This document shows positions 5,983 to 10,045 of a stretch of 10,045 bases of DNA, in pieces. Position numbers and translations under genes: made by a program. Below the pieces are notes generated by a model. It searched no databases, was not told where the DNA came from, and worked only from the letters and a program-made list of their open reading frames with translations. Numbering within the stretch: position 1 is the stretch's first letter; each line of letters starts with the position of its first letter. Origin of the DNA: Thermoplasmata archaeon (GTDB lineage Archaea; Thermoplasmatota; Thermoplasmata; Thermoplasmatales; Thermoplasmataceae); assembly GCA_021790415.1 (NCBI GenBank), contig JAJYDZ010000033.1, forward strand, positions 1-10,045, written 5' to 3'.

Positions 5983-6366
5983 TCATGTAGGGTTTGATGT
6001 AAAGATATCTTCATCCCCATTTGTTTTAGACCACTTTCTCTTGATAACAGTGTTAATACCACCACGAACATTTACCTGCAATTCCACATATATCCGTCTT
6101 GGTTCTATTGATTTTATGAGATCATCTGTGATCTTATTAATCAATTCTTCATGTAGAATTTCAATGTTTCTAAATGAGGAAAAGTAATACTTCAGGGATT
6201 TAAGTTCCACCAAACTTTCCTCTGGTTCATACGTAATCTTAATGGTATAGAAATCAGGCAACTTTGATTCGGGACAAACCGCAGTCAATTCTGCAAAAGT
6301 GTGTTCACAGAGATACTTCTTATCCGGATTCTTGTTATCTTTTACATTCAGACTTGTTAAATCCAT
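5983..6366 (-). CDS. QueF-like enzyme (preQ0 nitrile reductase or QueF-L amidinotransferase)
   Basis: This is a 127-residue unimodular T-fold protein. The catalytic set of QueF is complete: C31 (LTAVCPESKLPDF, thioimide-forming cysteine), D38, the QueF motif E54-L-K-S-L-K59, and H72-E73. The spacings C-D 7, C-to-motif 23 and C-E 42 match B. subtilis QueF (C55, D62, E78, E97). QueF reduces preQ0 to preQ1 with NADPH; the archaeal QueF-L form instead adds ammonia to preQ0 in tRNA to make archaeosine. Sequence by eye does not separate them, and the short length is compatible with QueF-L. It leads the operon with the DpdA-like gene, so its product or substrate is most likely the base inserted by that enzyme: preQ1 or archaeosine base in DNA (inference). 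A clear TATA box about 29 bases upstream implies a leaderless transcript. Confidence 0.85.
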   Translation of the reverse strand: MDLTSLNVKDNKNPDKKYLCEHTFAELTAVCPESKLPDFYTIKITYEPEESLVELKSLKYYFSSFRNIEILHEELINKITDDLIKSIEPRRIYVELQVNVRGGINTVIKRKWSKTNGDEDIFTSNPT

Positions 6367-6387
6367 TTAATTGGCAACGAATAGTCT

Positions 6388-6402
6388 CATAATATATTTA
6401 TC
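6388..6402 (-). promoter_or_regulatory. TATA box of the queF-like/dpdA-like unit
   Basis: The minus strand reads ATAAATATATTATG here, centred about 29 bases before the ATG at 6366. It is one of the clearest archaeal TATA boxes in the window and predicts transcription starting within a few bases of the start codon. Confidence 0.6.
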
Positions 6403-6818
6403 ATAGCTTAAAATAAGTTATGATGAAAGGATTGCCCATTTATGAAACAAAAATACTGTTCAGATCTAATCGCCTGTGCAGCTCCTACCTACCTCCTATA
6501 CTGGTATCTCACTCTTCAATTTTCTTGAAATAACCATTTAACGCCTGAAATGCAAAGATTGCGGGTTCTGGTTCAGATACGCCTTACGTTGACGCGATTC
6601 TGTCTGATAGGCTTTGGTTTTCTATAAATTTGGAAAGCGAAGGGCCCATTTCTTATGAGAAAGTTCATGTCTTCCGTGGTAGGCCTTTTTAGACTTATTA
6701 GTATGCAAACCATTGGACTTCTATTAGTGATGATTGGATGACTTGTTCATCAAACAATCTCATTGATTAATCGCTCTTCTATTTTAAAATAGTGTCTTCT
6801 GCGCAAATTTATTCGACT
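6403..6818. other. Gene-free stretch with a possible transposase zinc-finger scrap
   Basis: All frames are broken by frequent stops. The only protein-like piece is a plus-strand fragment at 6542-6592 (RLKCKDCGFWFRYALR, then TGA), with a C-x-x-C pair like the zinc ribbon at the start of some transposases. A different frame (about 6585-6690) runs YVDAILSDRLWFSINLESEG. Together these could be a frameshifted insertion-sequence remnant, but the match is too short to name a family. No terminal inverted repeats or RNA gene were seen. The region separates the deazaguanine cluster from the J-domain pair. Confidence 0.3.
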
Positions 6819-7514
6819 CTATTTTAGCTCTAATCTCGTAAGAATTTTTTCATAAGCCTCGTTTATTTCTTTCATTCTGTCTTGGGAAATACCAGTATTT
6901 GTGTCCGGATGGAACTGTTTTGCCAGTTCTCTATAAGCAGCCTTAACTAATCCAATGTTGGTAGTTGGGATGATGCCCAGCACCCTGAAGTATCTTTCGT
7001 CATCTGGTTCCTTTCTTAGTCTCTCCCTATTATTTCCATTAGTTGCCGTACCTTCATGGTACACATGAGTAATTCCAGTACCGTCTTTTGGCATTCCACA
7101 CTCTCTTGCAGCTGATGCCAATGGCCTCAACAATCTGGAGATATCTTCTCTCCTCGTCTTTGCTCCACATATGAATTCAGAACGTGCAAAATGGCCATTT
7201 CCTTTAATAAAAACCAGGAGAAGATCTATTTCCTCAACATTTTCTCTGGTAAATTTCCAGGCGATATTGTGCACTCCAAGTGTTTTTTGATAAATGTCGG
7301 GAAAACTCCCAATTTTAGCACCTTCAATTGTCCAAGTATTCCCACTTTTTGGAGTAGGTGTCATAAAATAAGAATAGACGTACAATTCTATTCTTCTTGA
7401 TGCTATCTTTCCAGTATCGTATTTAAAAGTAACTGCCCCTGACTTATTGAAAAAATTCAGCTGCGCCTCCTGAAAAACTGTAAAAGGAACCTTGTCCACT
7501 TTTGTCACCTTCAC
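6819..7514 (-). CDS. J-domain protein (DnaJ class C-like) with an unrecognised N-terminal domain
   Basis: The product has 231 residues. Residues 173-228 are a J domain: YFRVLG, then VKAAYRELAKQFHPD with the HPD motif at 202-204, and MKEINEAYEKIL as the last helix. J domains stimulate Hsp70 (DnaK) ATPase. There is no Gly/Phe region, zinc finger or substrate-binding C-terminal domain, and the J domain sits at the C-terminus, so this is a specialised co-chaperone. Residues 1-130 form a beta-rich domain I cannot identify (TFKYDTGKIASRRIELYVYS, IDLLLVFIKGNGHF), followed by a polar linker at about 140-172. It starts with GTG overlapping the stop of the membrane-protein gene as GTGA, so the two are translationally coupled. 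It may recruit Hsp70 to the membrane partner (inference). The function of the N-terminal domain is unknown. Confidence 0.9.
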   Translation of the reverse strand: MKVTKVDKVPFTVFQEAQLNFFNKSGAVTFKYDTGKIASRRIELYVYSYFMTPTPKSGNTWTIEGAKIGSFPDIYQKTLGVHNIAWKFTRENVEEIDLLLVFIKGNGHFARSEFICGAKTRREDISRLLRPLASAARECGMPKDGTGITHVYHEGTATNGNNRERLRKEPDDERYFRVLGIIPTTNIGLVKAAYRELAKQFHPDTNTGISQDRMKEINEAYEKILTRLELK

Positions 7515-7813
7515 TGATCAGACCGTCTGTTCAGAGCTGGCTTCCATCGAATTACATATATACCTATAAATAACAATATGATGTAAATCACAGAAAAAAA
7601 TATGGTGAGGCTGATAATATTGGACACTATCCCTACCTCTGCGAAGAATATTGCCCCCAATATTCCAAGAACAGCAAAAGGATAAGCAATAATCCTTTGG
7701 GCAAGCCTCTTTTTATCGGTCATATAAAAAACAATCCCTATAATAAAAACAAGAACAAAGACAAGGAGATAGAGAACATTAAGAACAATGTATCCAAAAG
7801 GGGAGGCTACCAC
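7511..7813 (-). CDS. Small three-span membrane protein
   Basis: The product has 100 residues and is almost entirely hydrophobic, with spans at about 8-30, 41-61 and 66-88. The intervening loop MTDKKRLAQR and the tail RWKPALNRRSDQ are positively charged, suggesting those ends face the cytosol. There is no signal peptide or known motif, and I do not recognise a family. The start is GTG at 7813, because no Met lies before the second charged loop and a TATA box sits about 28 bases upstream. The 4-base overlap with the J-domain gene argues that both products act together at the membrane. Confidence 0.8.
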   Translation of the reverse strand: MVASPFGYIVLNVLYLLVFVLVFIIGIVFYMTDKKRLAQRIIAYPFAVLGILGAIFFAEVGIVSNIISLTIFFSVIYIILLFIGIYVIRWKPALNRRSDQ

Positions 7814-7834
7814 AACTAAGCAAGAAAGTCCTTC

Positions 7835-7847
7835 TATAAATTATTTA
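7835..7847 (-). promoter_or_regulatory. TATA box of the membrane protein/J-domain pair
   Basis: The minus strand reads TAAATAATTTATA here, centred about 28 bases before the GTG at 7813, consistent with a leaderless transcript starting at that codon. This supports the GTG start. Confidence 0.55.
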
Positions 7848-8033
7848 CCTGCCCATCTGTTATCTTTGGGGATAACATTAAAGAAAATTGTTATTGAATA
7901 GGTAGACGAAATTACAGTAATCCAAAAATGTAAGAGGCGGAACCTGTGGAATTATTATAAGGTTTTGACATAAATTTCAAGTTGATCGATTCAATTTTTT
8001 TACAAATACCATCCTATGGCATCATAATAACGT

Positions 8034-8570
8034 TCATAATTTTTGCAAATCCCCGGCTCTATTCTCAAAATTCGCCATTCTAACACGGGACCCTCCCTTT
8101 AGGCGATGATTCAGCTTTTGTTCTACGGCTTTAAGTTGCTCTTCTTTTTCTTGGATATCTTTCTCAAGCTCAGCCCTCCTCCTGAAATATTCATCTATTC
8201 CTATGAAAGCATAAGCTAATGCTTCGTGCTCAGGTACTCCGTATCTTTCTGCAATCATGCTGATTGAATGCTGAAATGCCCTGAAACTTTCGAGATATTT
8301 TCCCTTTTAAATGAGGAGCTCCATGTCATCCACCGAATATCCTTTCCTGACCACATAATGGGCAAAAGCCACATATCTCTTCAGAGTCTCTTGCCCTTCA
8401 TTCCTGATGTTTGAAATGCCAATGATTTCCTTGAGAATTTCAAGGATCTTCATAGCATCCTTCACTTTCAGGTTATCCGGGGATGAATATATCTGCCCTC
8501 TTATTCCCGAAGCACTTTCCTTAAGGATGGAACCATTCTTTGCAGTCGCTTTTCTCACAGAGGGGCCCAA
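8034..8570 (-). pseudogene. Helical/coiled-coil protein gene split by one in-frame stop
   Basis: A reading frame from TTG 8570 (or GTG 8558) runs 87 codons to TAA at 8307-8309, and the same frame continues without another stop to TGA at 8034-8036. The first part includes VKDAMKILEILKEIIGISNI and RYVAFAHYVVRKGYSVDDME. Directly after the stop comes KGKYLESFRAFQHSISMIAE, then RYGVPEHEALAYAFIGIDEY and a charged coiled coil (RRRAELEKDIQEKEEQLKAV). The join reads like one continuous protein of about 178 residues, with TAA where a Lys (AAA) or Glu codon would fit. The 5' end is suspicious: no promoter is visible, and a plus-strand ORF starts only a few bases away, so the gene may also be truncated there. 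No family is recognised. Alternatively these are two genuine small genes, the second starting at ATG 8258. Confidence 0.5.
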
Positions 8571-8573
8571 AAG

Positions 8574-8798
8574 ATGTCATTTGGAAGACAAAATATTCAG
8601 AGAATATCCGATAGAATACGCTTTATCAAGAATATTCCTGATGAGAGAGTAACTGTTTATCCTGTAATAAGAACATTCAAGGATGTCGTAACAACTGACT
8701 ATGAAGGGAAATGGTGGCAAGAGAGAGGCGATTCGAGAGAGAAATTTAGCTTTGACTTTCATTACAGAACAACAAAACCTCAACTGGGAGGTGACTAA
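8574..8798 (+). CDS. Small uncharacterised protein, first gene of a two-gene unit
   Basis: The product has 74 residues, beta-rich, with VTVYPVIRTFKDVVTTDYEG followed by KWWQERGDSREKFSFDFHYR. I do not recognise it. It has no signal peptide or membrane segment. Its stop is immediately followed by the TTG start of the next gene, and that gene's ribosome site (GGAGGTGA) lies in its last codons, so the two are very likely translated together and the proteins may interact. The ATG at 8574 is the only Met in a sensible position; the frame is open further upstream to 8487, and a TATA-like GAATATATC sits at about 8485-8493, so a longer form or a leader of some 60 bases is possible. Confidence 0.6.
   Translation: MSFGRQNIQRISDRIRFIKNIPDERVTVYPVIRTFKDVVTTDYEGKWWQERGDSREKFSFDFHYRTTKPQLGGD
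8787..8794 (+). promoter_or_regulatory. Strong ribosome binding site before a TTG start
   Basis: GGAGGTGA is a near-complete match to the archaeal anti-Shine-Dalgarno sequence, with four bases between it and TTG 8799-8801. It decides the start of the second gene and indicates coupling with the upstream stop at 8796-8798. Confidence 0.8.
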
Positions 8799-9368
8799 TT
8801 GAACGGTCCTGGTAGTTCTTTCATGTACCCAAAATTCTTGAAACGATACTCCAAAAAGATCATGGAACTCTATGATGAACATTTCAAAAAGGTACTCGCA
8901 TACGTAGAGTCGGTGCTATTTTCTAATGAAATCCTCGAAAAAAAATTGTCTGACCAAGACAAGGCGTTTGCAAAAGAGTTAAGGGGTCAAGGGTCTCAGG
9001 TTACATCGTTTGGCACAATGTATGTGAGTTTGATGAGGTCATTTACGCGGGAGACGTCAGAGGATAATTTCATTGAGAACCTATCTCGCATAAGCATAGA
9101 AAAAGAAAGAGCTAAGCTTAGTTGGGATTCTTTGACAAAATATAGCGATCGCTTTTCAGAGGTTATTTCAAACGTAAGACTTTCCTTGCTTCCTAATTTA
9201 TCAGAACTTGTCTGGAGAGTGGATCAACCCATATCAAGCACTGGACGAAAGAATATAAATGGACCTATTGGTATAATGAACCTCAAAACAGATGAAGCTG
9301 GCGATGCCTATTACCTTCAGCTTGAGGTCGATATAGTGTCACTAAGCTACCTGATGGAGAACTCTTAA
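8799..9368 (+). CDS. Helical protein with a COMM-like C-terminal segment (uncharacterised)
   Basis: The product has 189 residues. Residues 10-125 are mostly helical and charged (KFLKRYSKKIMELYDEHFKK, FIENLSRISIEKERAKLSWD), with no membrane span. Residues 130-189 change to a beta-rich end: LLPNLSELVWRVDQPISS, a conserved-looking Pro at 156, then IGIMNLKTDEAG and YYLQLEVDIVSLSYLMEN. The order helical N-domain, then L-x-x-L-x-W-R-V-D, Pro, hydrophobic strand, acidic turn and final helix recalls the COMM domain of eukaryotic COMMD proteins, whose hallmark is a Trp followed by R/K and an acidic residue. That resemblance is by eye and may be convergent. The start is TTG, fixed by a strong ribosome site and the abutting upstream stop. 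No enzyme motif is seen. Its likely partner is the 74-residue protein encoded just before it. Confidence 0.75.
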   Translation: MNGPGSSFMYPKFLKRYSKKIMELYDEHFKKVLAYVESVLFSNEILEKKLSDQDKAFAKELRGQGSQVTSFGTMYVSLMRSFTRETSEDNFIENLSRISIEKERAKLSWDSLTKYSDRFSEVISNVRLSLLPNLSELVWRVDQPISSTGRKNINGPIGIMNLKTDEAGDAYYLQLEVDIVSLSYLMENS

Positions 9369-9640
9369 AGATGCATCAAGAAATGAATAATCAAATTGAA
9401 AGTGATTTACCAGACCTAACTTAATAGCTTTAAGCTAAACTTGGAAGGTATCAAGTGCCGTTATGAAAGTTCTTCGAGATTGATTGGAAAATAAACAACT
9501 CATCCAAATCTCTCAATTTTATTCTTAATATTTTCTTTCACAGTTATGAAAAAAACCATAAAGAACTAAATTAGAAGAGTCATATATTTAATATAGTGAA
9601 TTATTTGTGGAGACAGTAGGTCATTGGGTTTATATTTAAA
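9369..9640. other. A+T-rich spacer between the two-gene unit and tRNA-Glu
   Basis: There are no open frames of note. A T-rich stretch at about 9515-9540 (ATTTTATTCTTAATATTTTC) could terminate plus-strand transcription, and the A-run at 9547-9556 gives a U-tract for minus-strand transcripts leaving the tRNA. No repeat of the tRNA 3' end was found inside this spacer. Confidence 0.35.
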
Positions 9641-9715
9641 TGCTCCGGCCGGGATTTGGACCCGAGTCGAGAGATTGAGAGTCTCTTATGCTTGACCTGG
9701 CTACACTACCGGAGC
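9641..9715 (-). tRNA. tRNA-Glu(CTC)
   Basis: The 75-base cloverleaf is complete: acceptor GCTCCGG/CCGGAGC, a D arm with GG in the loop, anticodon stem AGAGA/TCTCT with loop CTCTCAA (anticodon CTC at 9677-9679, reading GAG), a four-base variable loop, T stem TCGGG/CCCGG and discriminator A73. CCA is not encoded. The T loop is TCCAAAT, so position 55 is C where U (pseudouridine) is nearly universal. The acceptor stem and D arm closely resemble archaeal tRNA-Glu. The 3' end points toward the accessory genes on the left, the usual orientation for an integration target. Confidence 0.97.
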
Positions 9716-9740
9716 GACCCAGCAGGATGCCATATGGACA

Positions 9741-9750
9741 TTTATTTCTT
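9741..9750 (-). promoter_or_regulatory. TATA-like promoter of tRNA-Glu
   Basis: The minus strand reads AAGAAATAAA here, centred about 30 bases before the tRNA 5' end at 9715. The spacing is right for an archaeal promoter with little or no 5' leader; the match to the consensus is moderate. Confidence 0.4.
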
Positions 9751-9810
9751 TTGATGTCAGTTAAGGAATTCGTTAAGACATTCTATTGTGTTGTCTGCAT
9801 TCCAGTGGGC

Positions 9811-9815
9811 AAAAA
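9811..9815 (-). terminator. T-tract after secG
   Basis: The minus strand carries TTTTT starting 16 bases beyond the secG stop. Archaeal transcription commonly ends at such U-tracts. There is no strong hairpin. Transcription into the tRNA instead remains possible. Confidence 0.3.
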
Positions 9816-9830
9816 TTTGGATAAGCCTGT

Positions 9831-10001
9831 CTAAGCTACAATAGGCCAGAAAACCTTGGCTAATTCCACTACAACGGCCATTGCTATTCCTATGTAGATT
9901 ATGAGCTTTGGATCAAGTGCGGGGCCGGATATTTCCTCCTCTTCGAAATACCTGATAAGACCAGCGCCAGACTGGAATCCCTCAGATTTCTTCTCCGCCA
10001 T
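9831..10001 (-). CDS. secG: Sec61-beta (SecG) subunit of the archaeal protein translocase
   Basis: This is a 56-residue protein. It is the small tail-anchored subunit of the SecYE-Sec61-beta channel that moves proteins across or into the cytoplasmic membrane. The N-terminal half is polar and begins MAEKKSEGFQSGAGLIRYFE, matching the family signature (G-x-x-S-x-A-G-L-x-R-Y-F-E/D); an acidic EEEE stretch, a P-K pair (DPKLIIYIGIA) and one transmembrane helix at about 33-49 follow. The length is usual for the family. The start is ATG 10001, with a TATA-like CTTAAATAA centred about 29 bases upstream, implying a leaderless transcript. It is a housekeeping gene and marks chromosomal backbone at the right end of the window. 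Confidence 0.93.
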   Translation of the reverse strand: MAEKKSEGFQSGAGLIRYFEEEEISGPALDPKLIIYIGIAMAVVVELAKVFWPIVA

Positions 10002-10024
10002 ATTGGTACCTGATTTTAAAGAAG

Positions 10025-10036
10025 GTTATTTAAGTT
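10025..10036 (-). promoter_or_regulatory. TATA box of secG
   Basis: The minus strand reads ACTTAAATAACC here, centred about 29 bases before the ATG at 10001. It is a good archaeal TATA match at the spacing expected for a leaderless transcript. Confidence 0.55.
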
Positions 10037-10045
10037 ATGGCTTGG

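Noticed and set aside
7191..7400. Plus-strand 69-codon ORF
   Set aside because: It lies antisense inside the J-domain gene and has no recognisable features.
8407..8652. Plus-strand 81-codon ORF
   Set aside because: It overlaps the helical pseudogene antisense and the start of the 74-residue gene in a different frame; no ribosome site.
8577..8882. Minus-strand 101-codon ORF
   Set aside because: It is antisense to the two-gene plus-strand unit, which has a strong ribosome site and coupled start; the Cys/Ser-rich product looks spurious.
1..10045. CRISPR array, rRNA or complete insertion sequence
   Set aside because: No regularly spaced direct repeats, no rRNA-like stretch, and no transposase with terminal inverted repeats were seen.

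Overview
The window looks archaeal. It carries a Sec61-beta type SecG gene, a tRNA-Glu(CTC) whose acceptor arm matches archaeal tRNA-Glu, TATA-like boxes about 25-30 bases before several starts (suggesting leaderless transcripts), and GGAGG(TGA) ribosome sites before two TTG starts. The low G+C content and the ribbon-helix-helix gene would suit Thermoplasmatales or a relative, but that placement is a guess.

Layout. Positions 1-519 hold the start of a ribbon-helix-helix regulator running off the left edge. About 0.6 kb of debris follows, ending in the C-terminal stub of a tyrosine recombinase (1086-1238). Next, on the minus strand, is a decayed MmeI-like type IIG restriction-modification gene (1277-1924). 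It has three in-frame stops, two of them at positions where relatives have Gly and Glu. Positions 2183-3260 hold a multi-span membrane protein resembling the RipA octameric family, in convergent overlap with a TIR-like (MTH538/DUF1863) protein.

The centre of interest is 3323-6366, a compact set of 7-deazaguanine genes: a QueF-like enzyme, a divergent TGT superfamily base-exchange enzyme (DpdA-like, no PUA domain), an OGG-like HhH glycosylase, and a QueC whose TTG start overlaps the glycosylase stop. A small MazG-like gene lies on the opposite strand between the two gene pairs. DpdA with QueF and QueC suggests a preQ0/preQ1-type DNA modification. However, QueC + TGT + OGG is also the ancillary set described for type IV CBASS, and no CD-NTase is visible here. 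The TIR gene lies 62 bases after queC on the same strand and its product begins Met-Gly-Gly.

Positions 6367-6818 hold no gene. A membrane protein/J-domain pair (6819-7813), a nonsense-split helical gene (8034-8570) and a two-gene plus-strand unit (8574-9368) follow. The second product of that unit ends in a segment resembling a COMM domain. The right end is chromosomal backbone: tRNA-Glu and secG/Sec61-beta.

Overall this reads as a defence or mobile-element island beside a tRNA gene, with the tRNA 3' end facing the island. A 9-base match to the tRNA 3' end (plus looser flanking similarity) lies in the decayed restriction gene, where its homology fades, and next to the integrase stub.
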